Shown here: piece after piece, positions 32,932 to 43,300 of the stretch | Numbering within the stretch: the first letter of the stretch is position 1 | How the letters are laid out: each line of letters starts with the position of its first letter | Assembly: GCA_903871805.1 (NCBI GenBank) | Contig: CAIQIE010000409.1 | Location: forward strand, 1-45,019 | Reading direction: 5' to 3' | Source of the DNA: an uncultured Planctomycetaceae bacterium | GTDB taxonomy: Bacteria > Planctomycetota > Planctomycetia > Planctomycetales > Planctomycetaceae | DNA: 45,019 bases | Made by a program: the position numbers and the translations under genes | Notes under the pieces: generated by a model | What the model was told of the DNA's origin: nothing | Databases searched by the model: none | The model's input: only the letters and a program-made list of their open reading frames with translations

Positions 32932-34338
32932 ATGAGACTGAAACGAACGATCTGGCAGTGGATATTCTGTGGTGGTCTGATTTCGAGCGTCGCCACAAGC
33001 GACGGCCTTGCATCTGACTGGGCGAGATTTCGTGGACCGAATGGAACGGGTGTTAGTACCGACCCCGAATCGCTTCCCGCAAAGTTCAGTGAGAGTGAAA
33101 ACCTGAAGTGGAAGATTCCGCTGCCGGGGCCCGGTGTTTCCTGCCCGATCGTGATTGGTGACAGGGTATTTGTGACGTGTTATTCCGGATATGGGGTGGA
33201 CCGCCAGACTCCGGGTGAGATGAGTGCTTTAAAGCGGCATATGGTGTGTGTCAGTCGTGCGGACGGAAAAATTCTCTGGGAGAAGACTGTCGACGCCGTT
33301 CTTCCGGAAGACGAATACTCGGGGATGGGAGTCCCGGAGCATGGCTATGCATCTCACACGCCGGTTTCTGACGGTACTCATGTCTATGCCTTCTTTGGCA
33401 AGGCCGGAGTTTACGCCTGGGACCTTGACGGCAACCAGGTCTGGCATGCGGAGGTTGGCAAGGGTTCTGATGACCGGGCGTGGGGATCATCCTCCAGTCC
33501 GATACTCGCTGGCAAAGTTCTTGTAATTCCCGCGGGTCCGGAATCTCGTGCCGTGGTTGGCATAGACGCATCGACCGGGAAAGAATTGTGGAAAGCGGAA
33601 AGCGACACACTTGGAAACGTCTGGGGGACGCCTGTTCTGAGCGTCATTGATGAGAAGCGGACAGACATCGTGATTGGCGCCCCCTATGAGATCTGGGGGA
33701 TCAACCCGGAAACAGGCAAGCTTCGCTGGTTCTGCAACGCGATGGAGACAGATCAGTTCAACTCCAGTGTGCTTGTGGATGGCGGGATGATTTATGCAGT
33801 GGAAGGTCGTGGCGGTGGTTCCATTGCCATTCGAGCGGGTGGAAAGGGCGATGTCACCGCCAGTAATGTTGCGTGGTCGGGGAATGACAGCAATAGATTT
33901 TCGACCCCGTTGTTGTATGACGGACGGATGTATCTGATTTCCGGCGGAACGGTCAAGTGCGTGAATGCCGCAGACGGAAAGGAGATCTATCAGGCTCGTC
34001 TGCAGGGGGGTGGGGATTCACCACAGGGCGGAGCGCCGGGAGCAGGTGGTGGCGCACCGGGCGGCCCAGGTCAGCCGCCGGGTGGACGTGGTCGTGGCGG
34101 CTTTGGTGGCGGCCGCGGAGGGTCTGACTATTCCTCGCCGATTTTGGGTGATGGAAAAATTTATTACGTCAATCGAAGTGGCGACATCCACGTGCTGAAG
34201 CCGGGCGACAAGCTGGAAAAGCTCGCAACAAATCGCCTGACTGCCGATCAGGAAGATTTCAGTGCGACTCCGGCGATCAGCAGTGGACAGATCTTCTTCC
34301 GGTCAAATCGTCATTTGTATTGCGTCTCGGGCAACTGA
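32932..34338 (+). CDS. Exported PQQ-binding-like beta-propeller protein 1
   Basis: A signal peptide (MRLKRTIWQWIFCGGLISSV) precedes the motif SDWARFRGPNGTGVS, the usual mature start of planctomycete PQQ-like propellers. The 468 residues contain repeated blades ending in Trp-rich motifs (LWEKTV, VWHAEVG, LWKAES, LRWFCNA). A Gly/Pro/Arg-rich insert (about residues 358-399) breaks one blade. These proteins resemble BamB/quinoprotein dehydrogenases, but no calcium or PQQ ligand set is evident, so a scaffold or sugar-binding role is equally possible. It is the first of three paralogues in 6 kb. Confidence 0.85.
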   Translation: MRLKRTIWQWIFCGGLISSVATSDGLASDWARFRGPNGTGVSTDPESLPAKFSESENLKWKIPLPGPGVSCPIVIGDRVFVTCYSGYGVDRQTPGEMSALKRHMVCVSRADGKILWEKTVDAVLPEDEYSGMGVPEHGYASHTPVSDGTHVYAFFGKAGVYAWDLDGNQVWHAEVGKGSDDRAWGSSSSPILAGKVLVIPAGPESRAVVGIDASTGKELWKAESDTLGNVWGTPVLSVIDEKRTDIVIGAPYEIWGINPETGKLRWFCNAMETDQFNSSVLVDGGMIYAVEGRGGGSIAIRAGGKGDVTASNVAWSGNDSNRFSTPLLYDGRMYLISGGTVKCVNAADGKEIYQARLQGGGDSPQGGAPGAGGGAPGGPGQPPGGRGRGGFGGGRGGSDYSSPILGDGKIYYVNRSGDIHVLKPGDKLEKLATNRLTADQEDFSATPAISSGQIFFRSNRHLYCVSGN

Positions 34339-34492
34339 ATGCCGGGACCTTTCCAGAGAATGCGGCGGGCCAGAGTGGTTCGCCGCATTTTTGTTGGTTG
34401 GGTACGCAGTCTTGGACGAATCGGTAAGGGACCATGGAAGTGTGTTAAATCTGTTCCCGAACATGTAAGTCTCCGGAAGTACAGACGCTCCG

Positions 34493-34504
34493 TTGTCTTG
34501 ACAA
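34493..34504. promoter_or_regulatory. Possible operator/-35 region upstream of the MarR gene
   Basis: TTGTC-TT-GACAA is a perfect 5-2-5 inverted repeat that includes a consensus -35 TTGACA (34498-34503), about 30 nt ahead of the MarR start. Such a placement fits autoregulation by a MarR dimer. No good -10 follows at 17 nt. Confidence 0.3.
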
Positions 34505-34532
34505 TATTCGTCGAAACGTGGATGCTGTTTCC

Positions 34533-35024
34533 ATGACCGAATTGATTCGAGGAAAAACCGGGCGGCGATTTGACTCTCCAGAGCAGGAAGCATTCCTGAA
34601 TCTCTGGAGAACGTATGACTGTCTGAAAGCTTTGGAGGAGCAGGTCTTTGGCGGCAATCAATTGTCGGCGCAGCAATATAATGCTCTGCGACTTTTAAGA
34701 TCGGTGTATCCTGGATCAATGCAGACGCTGGCCCTTGGAAAACGATTAATCTCTCGCGGGCCGGACACGACCAGAATGCTGGACCGACTTGAGCAGCGTT
34801 TGCTTGTAGTTCGCACTCGTCGAAGCGAGAATCGCAGGGTTGTTGAGATTGCGATAACGCCAGAGGGGATTGCACTGCTGGATCAGATGGCGGATAGCGT
34901 TGGTCAGATGCATCAGAGGCAGCTTGGTCACCTGACGGTTTCTGAATTACATGATTTAACGGCTTTACTGAAGCGTATTCGGGAGCCGCATGAGGACGCC
35001 AGTTGTGACTGGCTGAATGACTAA
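34533..35024 (+). CDS. MarR family transcriptional regulator
   Basis: This is a winged-helix DNA-binding dimer that usually responds to small phenolics or oxidants. The ATG at 34533 is used; a GTG at 34518 is in frame. In 163 residues, QQYNALRLLRSVYPGSMQTL is helix 2-3, ALGKRLISRGPDTTRMLDRLE the recognition region (about 68-88) and RTRRSENRRVVEIAITPEG the beta-wing with the expected DxR-like Arg-rich turn. The gene sits between two propeller genes on the same strand, so it may regulate the second and third. Confidence 0.9.
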   Translation: MTELIRGKTGRRFDSPEQEAFLNLWRTYDCLKALEEQVFGGNQLSAQQYNALRLLRSVYPGSMQTLALGKRLISRGPDTTRMLDRLEQRLLVVRTRRSENRRVVEIAITPEGIALLDQMADSVGQMHQRQLGHLTVSELHDLTALLKRIREPHEDASCDWLND

Positions 35025-35139
35025 ACACGGGTAGAGGGCAGACTGACTGTTCGTCACCGTCTGTCCCATGGGATCGCCGACTGGATTCGGGTGTATTTGA
35101 AAAGCGCTGAACACAGTGTTTCAGCATGGAGTAAACACG

Positions 35140-37320
35140 ATGAAGAGATACCTGGCAGTAATGATAGGGACGGTGTTGCTGAGTTCTGCGGTGATTGCAG
35201 AGGACTGGGCACACTGGCGGGGCCCGAACAATGACGGGCATTCGTTTGAAACGGATGTTCCCGAGAAGTGGTCACCGAAGGGCGAAAACCTGTTGTGGCG
35301 AAAGGAAGAATTTGCTTCCCGCGCGACACCTGTTGTGATGAACGACAGGGTCTACGTGGTCTGCCGCGCGTTTCCAGAGACCACAAAAGAGGGCGAGAAG
35401 ACGGTCTGTATTGATGCGAAGACGGGAGAGTTGATTTGGGAGAGTATCCACAACCTCTATCTGACGGATGCACCTGCAGAGCGAGTGGGATGGTCGAGTG
35501 TCGTGGGTGACCCTCAGACCGACACTGTTTTCGTTCTCGGCCTTGGCTGTGTTTTCCAGTGTCTGGATGGAAAAAGCGGCAGGATTCTCTGGGAACATTC
35601 GATGAGTGAAGAATTCGGGATGTTGTCGACCTACGGCGGTCGAACGAATTTCCCGGTGGTTTTTGAAGATCTTGTGATTATCAGCGGGGTCACGACTGGC
35701 TGGGGCGAAACGGCCGTACCGGCGCACAGACTCCTTGCACTGGACAAAAAGACAGGGGTTCCTCGCTGGCTTGTCAGCACTCGAATACGCCCGGAAGACA
35801 CGACCTACACAACGCCGGTTTTTGCAACCCTGAATGGACAGGCGGCGATGGTTTTCAGTGCAGCGGATGGCGCGATTTATGCGATTCAGCCCCGTACCGG
35901 CAAGACGATCTGGAAGTATCAGGCGTCGACTCGTGGAATCAATTCGACTCCCGTCGTGGATGACAAGGGCATCGTCTACTGTGGTCACGCCGAACAGAAT
36001 TCAAGTGACACAACAATTCTTGGTGCCGTCTTCGCCTTTGACGGCAACGTGGAAGGTGAGATTACAGAAGAGAAGCTGTTGTGGAAGATTCCCAAACGCG
36101 CCCTTGGCCGAAGTTCTCTGGTAAAGCTTGAGGACCGGATCTACTTTCTGGAAGACGGTGCTCAGCTGGTTATTCTGGACGCAAAAACGGGATCGCAGGT
36201 CGCCCAGAAAAAGTTGGGGCGTATTATGTTTGGCAGCCCGATTGTCGCAAACGGAAAGCTTTACGTGGCAGAAAACACGGGACGCTTTTATGTGTTGAAG
36301 CCAACGGACAAGGGTGTTGACACGGTCAGTGAAGCGAGACTTGCTCAGGGAGAGGAAGTCTTTGGTTCTCCGGCGATTTCCAATGGCCGACTCTTTTTTC
36401 CATCTATCGAAGCATTGTACTGTATCGGTAAAGCAACGTCTCCGGTGACGAAGCCAACGAAGACCAGCATCAGCCGTGAGAAACGAACAAACGATAACGT
36501 AGTTTCGCAGTTGGTTCTTAGTCCGACAGAGGTGCTGTTGACTCCCGGACAGAAGTTACCACTGCAGGTTCTGGGGTACAATAAGGCGGGACAACTGATC
36601 GGCCCTGTCAAAAACGCAGAATTCACTATTGAGGGCGGTGGTACGGTCGGTGCAGACAACGTGTACACGGCACCTAAAGAGGGAGTGACCGGGGTTGTTT
36701 TGACGGCAAAGACGGGTGAGGTTTCTGGTAAGTCACGGTTGAGAGTGATTCCCGAGTTGCCATGGAAGTTTGACTTCTCCGGCGAAAAGGTTCCTCCGGT
36801 CTGGATTGGGGCTGACTATCGGCACAAGCCTGCTCCACTGGATGGGGAAAAGGGGCTGGTTAAGATCAGCACAATTCCAAAAGGCACTCGAAGTCAGGCG
36901 TGGATGGGATGGACTCATCTGCACGACTACACAATCCAGGCCGACTTCAAGGCCACAAAAAAGGGTGACAGGCTGCCGGATATGGGCCTGATCAATCAAC
37001 GCTACACCCTGGACCTTCAGGGGGCTCAGCGTCTGCAGATTCGATCATGGACAGCGCGTCTGGAACTGCGATTTGCAAAGACACAGGACTTCCAGTGGCA
37101 GGCCGACACCTGGTACACCATGAAGTTCCAGAGTGTGACAGATGCAGGAAAGGTGACTCTGCGTGGAAAAATCTGGAAGCGTGAAGAACAGGAACCTGCA
37201 GACTGGCAGATTGAAGCAACCGATGAGGTGCCAAATCTGAAGGGCAGTCCGGGACTGTTTGGCAATGCGACTGACGCAGAATTCTTTATTGACAATGTGA
37301 TTGTCAACGCCAATAAGTAG
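35140..37320 (+). CDS. Exported PQQ-like beta-propeller protein 2 with Ig-like and lectin-like C-terminal domains
   Basis: The start at ATG 35140 gives a signal peptide (MKRYLAVMIGTVLLSSAVIA), then EDWAHWRGPNNDGHS. In 726 residues, about 30-435 form the propeller (LIWESIH, ILWEHSM, IWKYQAST, LLWKIPK). Residues about 455-535 resemble a bacterial Ig-like domain (LVLSPTEVLLTPGQKLPLQV, VVLTAKTGEVSG). From about 545, WKFDFSGEKVPPVWIGADYR to FFIDNVIVN resembles a concanavalin/DUF1080-like jelly roll. The domain fusion is the notable feature. It probably acts at the cell surface or periplasm, binding polysaccharide. A GTG at 35116 is also in frame. Confidence 0.87.
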   Translation: MKRYLAVMIGTVLLSSAVIAEDWAHWRGPNNDGHSFETDVPEKWSPKGENLLWRKEEFASRATPVVMNDRVYVVCRAFPETTKEGEKTVCIDAKTGELIWESIHNLYLTDAPAERVGWSSVVGDPQTDTVFVLGLGCVFQCLDGKSGRILWEHSMSEEFGMLSTYGGRTNFPVVFEDLVIISGVTTGWGETAVPAHRLLALDKKTGVPRWLVSTRIRPEDTTYTTPVFATLNGQAAMVFSAADGAIYAIQPRTGKTIWKYQASTRGINSTPVVDDKGIVYCGHAEQNSSDTTILGAVFAFDGNVEGEITEEKLLWKIPKRALGRSSLVKLEDRIYFLEDGAQLVILDAKTGSQVAQKKLGRIMFGSPIVANGKLYVAENTGRFYVLKPTDKGVDTVSEARLAQGEEVFGSPAISNGRLFFPSIEALYCIGKATSPVTKPTKTSISREKRTNDNVVSQLVLSPTEVLLTPGQKLPLQVLGYNKAGQLIGPVKNAEFTIEGGGTVGADNVYTAPKEGVTGVVLTAKTGEVSGKSRLRVIPELPWKFDFSGEKVPPVWIGADYRHKPAPLDGEKGLVKISTIPKGTRSQAWMGWTHLHDYTIQADFKATKKGDRLPDMGLINQRYTLDLQGAQRLQIRSWTARLELRFAKTQDFQWQADTWYTMKFQSVTDAGKVTLRGKIWKREEQEPADWQIEATDEVPNLKGSPGLFGNATDAEFFIDNVIVNANK

Positions 37321-37417
37321 TGTGTTTTCATCATGGACACGTAGCCACCTTCGTGGCTGGCAGATGCGATATACTTCTGACTCAGTCAATCAGGGTGTTT
37401 TAAAGGACATCAAATTT

Positions 37418-39079
37418 ATGCTGAAGATTCATCATTCCCTACTCGCTGGTGTCATTGCTGCGGCATCTGCGCTTCATGGCGAGGTGCAGGTTCTGGCCGA
37501 GGACCCAACGAAACTCGTTCTGGAGAAAATCTCCAAAATGGAAGTGGGCCCGAAGGACTGGCCACAGTGGGGCGGAAGTTACTCACGCAACAATACCCCT
37601 GAAGGAAAGAACATTCCTGTTAAATGGGACGTTGAGAGTGGCGAAAACATTGTCTGGTCGATGCCCCTCGGCTCGGAAACCTACGGAAACCCGGTCGTCG
37701 CCAATGGCAAGGTATACATCGGAACCAATAACGGTAACGGGTACATCAAGCGTTACCCAAGTTCTGTAGACCTTGGTTGCCTTGTCTGCTTTGATGAAAA
37801 GACGGGGAAGTTCCTGTGGCAGCACAGCAACGAAAAATTGCCAACGGGCCGTGTTCATGACTGGCCGCACCAGGGAATCTGCTGCTCGCCGTACGTGGAT
37901 GGCCAGAGAGCATGGTATGTGACCAGTCGCGGCCAGGTCGTCTGTCTGGATACAGAAGGCTTCCGGGATGGCCAAAATGACAGTCCATTTGTTGAAGAGA
38001 AGTTAACCGACGAGACGGAAGCCGATGTGGTCTGGGTCGTTGACATGATGAAAGACCTCAATGTCTCTCAGCACAACATGTGCAGCTGCTCGGTAACCTG
38101 CGTTGGAAATCTGCTGTTTGTTATTACCGGCAATGGTGTGGACGAAAGCCATATTGCGATTCCGGAAGAACGTGCCCCAAGTTTCATCTGCCTCAACAAA
38201 AACTCTGGTCAGGTGCTCTGGACGGACGATTCTCCGGGCACCAACGTACTTCACGGTCAGTGGTCCTCGCCTGCCTATGGAGAGTTCGACGGAGTGGCTC
38301 AGGTGATTGTCGGTGGCGGCGACGGATATCTCTACGGATTCGCCGCTGAGGGGAAGAATGGAAAGGCAGACCTGCTCTGGAAGTTTGACTGCAATCCCAA
38401 AGACTCCATCTACCTGCTTGGCGGAAGAGCCACTCGCAACCATTTGATTGCGACACCGGTTGTTTATGACGGTCTGGTGTATGTTGGGGTTGGCGAAGAC
38501 CCGGAACATGGCGAGGGGCAGGGGCACCTATGGTGTATTGACCCAAAGAAACGCGGGGACGTCAGCCCGACACTGGTTTACAACTCCAAAGACCCAAAGA
38601 CGCCAATCGCCCCCAAGCGACTGCAGGCACTGGTAGAGAAAGAGGGAGACTTCGAACGAGAGAATCCCAATTCCGCCGCTGTGTGGCACTACACCGGGGC
38701 TGATTCCAGCGTGTTTGAGACGACAATGCACCGCACATGCGGTACTGTTTCGATCAAGAACAACCTGCTGTTTATCGCGGACTTCAGCGGACTTGTTCAT
38801 TGCCTGGATGTCAAAACCGGCAAGCCACACTGGACGTACGACATGTTTGCAGCCAGCTGGGCGTCTCCGCTGATTGTCGAAGACAAGGTCTACATTGGTG
38901 ACGAAGATGGAGACATCTCCATTTTCAAACTGGCCAGTGAAATGGAACTTGTTGGAGAAGTCAACATGGGATCATCGGTTTACACGACCCCCGTGATTGC
39001 CAACAACACCATGTTCATTGCAAATCGAAATCGAGTTTTCGCAATTCGTGAAGGGGCAAAGAGCGAACCAGGCAAGTAG
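37418..39079 (+). CDS. Exported PQQ-like beta-propeller protein 3
   Basis: ATG 37418, preceded by AAAGGA, gives a signal peptide (MLKIHHSLLAGVIAAASALHG); the frame is open from 37301 without support. The 553 residues carry a propeller starting KDWPQWGGSYSRNNTPEG, with repeated blade ends (IVWSMPLG, FLWQHSNE, VLWTDDS, LLWKFDC, HWTYDMFA). Cysteines are frequent (GICCSPY, NMCSCSVTC). It differs from protein 1 and 2 in its longer inserted loops. It is followed by a strong terminator, so the PQQ cluster ends here. Confidence 0.87.
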   Translation: MLKIHHSLLAGVIAAASALHGEVQVLAEDPTKLVLEKISKMEVGPKDWPQWGGSYSRNNTPEGKNIPVKWDVESGENIVWSMPLGSETYGNPVVANGKVYIGTNNGNGYIKRYPSSVDLGCLVCFDEKTGKFLWQHSNEKLPTGRVHDWPHQGICCSPYVDGQRAWYVTSRGQVVCLDTEGFRDGQNDSPFVEEKLTDETEADVVWVVDMMKDLNVSQHNMCSCSVTCVGNLLFVITGNGVDESHIAIPEERAPSFICLNKNSGQVLWTDDSPGTNVLHGQWSSPAYGEFDGVAQVIVGGGDGYLYGFAAEGKNGKADLLWKFDCNPKDSIYLLGGRATRNHLIATPVVYDGLVYVGVGEDPEHGEGQGHLWCIDPKKRGDVSPTLVYNSKDPKTPIAPKRLQALVEKEGDFERENPNSAAVWHYTGADSSVFETTMHRTCGTVSIKNNLLFIADFSGLVHCLDVKTGKPHWTYDMFAASWASPLIVEDKVYIGDEDGDISIFKLASEMELVGEVNMGSSVYTTPVIANNTMFIANRNRVFAIREGAKSEPGK

Positions 39080-39124
39080 ATCTGTCTGGTAGGATGCCAC
39101 TCCGATTTCTTCGGAACTATCACA

Positions 39125-39160
39125 AAGGCTGCTATCCCTCAGGGATCGCAGCCTTTTTTT
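39125..39160 (+). terminator. Rho-independent terminator after the PQQ cluster
   Basis: AAGGCTGC (39125-39132) pairs with GCAGCCTT (39148-39155) and ATCCC with GGGAT inside it, one mismatch, followed by seven T. The remaining gap 39161-39625 holds no supported gene; a 122-codon minus frame starts with GTG and has no family resemblance. Confidence 0.85.
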
Positions 39161-39625
39161 ATGAAACGCCTGATGACAGCAGCCGTCCAGGGAATCAGGG
39201 AACCTGAGTTTTTACCGGCCAGTATTCGCTGAATCTTAAGATGATCAGTCTCGCACCGTCGGATGTCTCCATGCGGACTCGTTGTGGTGGAAATCTGCGT
39301 ACGGGGTTCCGGCAGGGCAGAATACGCCGAAGCTCGACAGCAGCAGCACCGATTTTATGCAAGCCCGCACTCCACCTGGGTGCTGATTCTGGAATCTCCT
39401 GTTGAGTCGCGTTCGCGGCCCATCTTAGACTCGCGAGGCAAGCATCCGAGGTTCGCAGGGCGCCGTCAGACAACCGTTGTCGGCCAACCTGAAGTCGGAG
39501 GTTTGTCGGCCCGTCGCCAGGGGCCAATACGATGGCTGCCCTGTTTTGATTGTGTAATGCCACAGCAAATCAGGACTCTGAATTGCTTCAGGTCATAATC
39601 CCGCTATCAGCATGGAATCCTGTCG

Positions 39626-40321
39626 ATGAAAGCTCGGGTATCGTTAGCGTTTGGTCTGATCGTAACGGCGATGGGCTGCACTTCAACCAGCACCTCTAAT
39701 ACCGCCCGTACAGCCAAGGAACAGATGCTGGTCTCAAATGCCATCGACCAGTCTCTCGATAAAGTTGACTTCGCACCGCTCTCGGGTCGGAAAGTGTTCC
39801 TTGACGACAAGTATCTCGATTGCGTGGACAAAGGCTACGTGATGGGCTCGCTGCGTCATCGACTGCTGCGTGCGGGGGCGCTGGTGGTTGCGACGAGCGA
39901 GGAATCTGAAGTTGTCCTGGAGGCTCGCAGCGGAGGGGTCGGCACGGACACTACGGACACGTTTCTGGGAGTACCGGAAATCACGCTTCCTGGCATGATG
40001 ACACTCCCGGAGATTCGTTTCACTCAGAAAAAGTCACAGTTTGCGTATGCAAAAATTGGCATGGTTCTGTACGACACAAAGTCGCGTACAGTGCTTGGTG
40101 ATGGTGGCGTATCTCTGGCACAGGCCAGCGACAGCAATATTTTCGTGCTGGGGGCGGGCCCATGGACGGGTGGCACACTCAAAAGCGATATTGCTGCATC
40201 TCAGCGAATACCCCATGGAATGGGCATGACGCGTCTTCCAAATCGCGTGGCATTCGCACCGCCGGCAGGACACAGCACCCTTCGATATGCCAGCGACGGA
40301 AAACCAGTTTCGGAACAGTAG
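39626..40321 (+). CDS. Lipoprotein of unknown function
   Basis: The 231-residue product begins with a lipoprotein signal peptide (MKARVSLAFGLIVTAMGC), with the lipidation Cys at C18, followed by a Ser/Thr linker. The mature part contains a segment (SNAIDQSLDKVDFAPLSGRK, YVMGSLRHRLLRAGALVVA) suggestive of a soluble alpha/beta fold found in small envelope lipoproteins, and a Gly/Thr/Pro stretch (LGVPEITLPGMMTLPEIRF). I do not recognise a named family with confidence. It converges with the large gene on the minus strand, 7 nt apart. Confidence 0.7.
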   Translation: MKARVSLAFGLIVTAMGCTSTSTSNTARTAKEQMLVSNAIDQSLDKVDFAPLSGRKVFLDDKYLDCVDKGYVMGSLRHRLLRAGALVVATSEESEVVLEARSGGVGTDTTDTFLGVPEITLPGMMTLPEIRFTQKKSQFAYAKIGMVLYDTKSRTVLGDGGVSLAQASDSNIFVLGAGPWTGGTLKSDIAASQRIPHGMGMTRLPNRVAFAPPAGHSTLRYASDGKPVSEQ

Positions 40322-40328
40322 CACCAGC

Positions 40329-43300
40329 CTATAGTCCCTGCAGATATTTGTTTAGATCGGCAAGATCCAGCGGGAGCCTGTCGCGGAGCAATCCTTCGGG
40401 CATCAGCGAATTTCTCTGCAGATGCTTTGAAGCAATCTCCCCGGCTTCGACTCGATAGGTGCGATGCTCAGCGTCTCTGAGCAGCAGCCCATCAATGGAT
40501 TCATAAACGATGAGCCCGGACAGAGTTTTTCCGTCCCTGGTTTCGATGGATGTCGTCTGATATCTTGCTGAGATATCCCGATTGGGCTCCACAATTGCGG
40601 CAAAGAGGTCATTGCGGGAGAAACGTTTCGAGACCCCCGTGAGATCGGGTCCCAAAGCCCGACGGCCACCATGGCACCGGGCACATCCAAGCTTCTCAAA
40701 CAATTTTTCCCCGCGGGCCGCATCTCCGGAGTCCCACGGAACATTCTGTAGCCCAGCCAGGATTTTTTTAGCCTGTTCTGACGTATTCACCGGGCGGAAA
40801 TCGGGGAAGCGTTTCTCAAGCCACTCCTGCCATGCCTGCATGGATTCCGGTTGCGGTTTGTAGCCCTGCTCCCCAAAAACGAACGCCAGAGTCTGCTCCG
40901 TGTTGTTCTGCAGGATCCGCATCGCCACTTCACGCACCTGAAACTCACGCTTATCATTAATCAGCCGGCGGGCTGTGCCCAGCAACTGATACAACTCTCC
41001 AGGGTCCCTGGTACGGGGAAGCGTTTTGAGCGCATTCAGACAGGCCTCGACAGCATTCAGCTGAGGCGACTCCAGCCCGGCAACAAAAACTGCCCGATCT
41101 TCCTTTGCTGGTTTTTCTGCCAGAACCATCAGTACAGCATCGCGTACCGAAAGATTTGTCAGTTGTTCCCGCAGTAGCAGCAGGTGCTCGGGATTCTCTG
41201 ACTCTCCAATCAGAAACACAACATCACTCGTCCACGTATAGTCCTGATCTTCAGTGATGGTTTTTACGAGGCCTGAAATCGCCTGAGGAATTGACGATGC
41301 CGGGACCTGCCCAAGAAACAGAACGTGTCCCGGCTGTCCAAAACCCGGCTGCTGCGTGATGAGAGACGGAAGTGCCGGGTCGACGCTGCACAATTTGGAG
41401 TACAACTCTCCAATCCTGTCATCCCAGTTCGTGTCCTGCTTCATACCCAGTCGCTTCAGTTTGACATCAATCGACACCAGCGCCTTTGCAATGGCGGAGG
41501 TTTCCTCGACGGAACGTTCAAGCTCAAATTGACTGAGGGCAGCCAGACGATGGATGTCTTCCTGTGGCAGACTCACTTCGGAAATCTGCCCCAGAATCCT
41601 GCTGAACAGATCTCGATTCAGGGGAGCGGTCATGGCGAAAAAGCGGATAAGTTCATGATCCAGAACAGCATCGCCCGAGGGAAACGCCTCTGCGACCTGA
41701 ATCAGGATCGGATTCAACTCGCGCTCGATGGATTCCGCTGACAGTCGTGGGGCATAGCTTTCAAACATGGGCGGTCTGTCTTTTTGCGGTCCAGTGTCAC
41801 CCAGAGCCAGTTGCAGGACGCGGACTGCTTCTCGCCTTGCTTCGACGGGACTGTCGCCATTCTTCAGAACGTTGACTGCAGCCTGGGCAGCTGTCACGCT
41901 CAGCATCGGGGAACGCTGCAATCTACCAAGATGAAACCATAGCAGTGCCCGTGGATAATTGGCCAGGGCTTTCTCTACGGAATCCAGCTGAGCCGGCTGC
42001 AGTCTCTGCAGCAACTGCGCAGCTGTCAGGCGGACAAGCCGATCGTCGGCAGTCAGCGCATTTGTAATCTCTGCCAGCATGCTGTTGAACGCGTCTGGCT
42101 TTGTCGCCGACGTAAGTGATTCCAGCGCAAATCGTTTCACGAAGGGGCTGCGATCCGCCAGGAGCTTCTTCAGTTGCGTGGCGTCGGGGGCAGCAGAATT
42201 TGTCCGCCCAATGGCCCATGCCGCACGGGCCCGGACCAGTTCCGACACAGACGACGCCAGAGTTCCTGCAGTTGCGGCATCCATTCCACCGTGAAATTCC
42301 ACCAGAATCTCAATCGCACGCAGACGATCAGCATCGCTGAGAGTCTCATCTGTCGCCGCCTTTCGAAACGCAGTCGCAGAAAGACTTTTTGCAAGAGGCA
42401 CCCACAAGTTGCGGGACCAGGCAGTGTTGGCCTGCGGAGCCTTCAACACTGTATTCATCTGAGATTCAGACGCCGCGCTTTTAACAGAGTTTGCTCCGGA
42501 ACCGGTAGCAGCACCCACCCAGGATATTCGATAAACGCTTCCGCGTGTCCCGCGGCCGCCGACCGACACAAAAAGGCTGCCATCAGGACCAACTTCCATA
42601 TCTGTTGGAGCAAAACCGAACTGATTCTGCCCGGCAGCGAACTCCATGGGTTCAGAGCTCCATCCGCCCCCGGCAACAGTTAACGGGACCACCAGAATTC
42701 TTCCCAGTGTCCAGTCCTGAACAAAGATGGATCCCCGGTAGTTTTGGGGGAACTGGTTATGCTGATAGCAGAGTACGCCCGTGGGTGACCCTCGTCCAAA
42801 TGTCGCAATCACGGGAGGCATATCAGGGTAGCTCGGAGGACGTTTCAGACCAGGTGTGACGTAGCCCGCATTTGAGCCCGGCAGAACATGAAAAACCTGT
42901 GTCGGAAGATACCATGGAAGCGAAATGTCCCTTTCATCATCACTGTCAAATGTAAAGAAGTCCCCGGAACTATTGAACGCAAAGTCATACGCATTCCGGA
43001 AACCATCAGCGACAATCTCGCCACCTCGAAGTTCAGGTGTCAGCCGCAGTAAAGTGCCGGAGACTGGCGATTTCACCGGCGACGACGGCGACGTCGCATA
43101 GGCCGATGTGACACCGGAAAAATTGCCAGCAATGACGTACCAATAGCCATCAGGCCCCTTCTGTATGGAGTGCACGTGATGCTCTCCGCCGGCCGCAATC
43201 TTCAGAAAAGTCTTTGGCGGGCCATCCGCCACACCGTCTCCATTATCATCGCGGAACAACAGCAGCCCTTCGTCCCCGGCGCACAGCAGACTGGTGCCAT

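Noticed and set aside
34303..35241. 312-codon minus-strand frame
   Set aside because: It runs antisense to the MarR gene and the end of propeller 1 and has no domain resemblance.
39195..39563. 122-codon minus-strand frame between the PQQ cluster and the lipoprotein
   Set aside because: GTG start, no ribosome-binding site, no family resemblance; possible but not supported.
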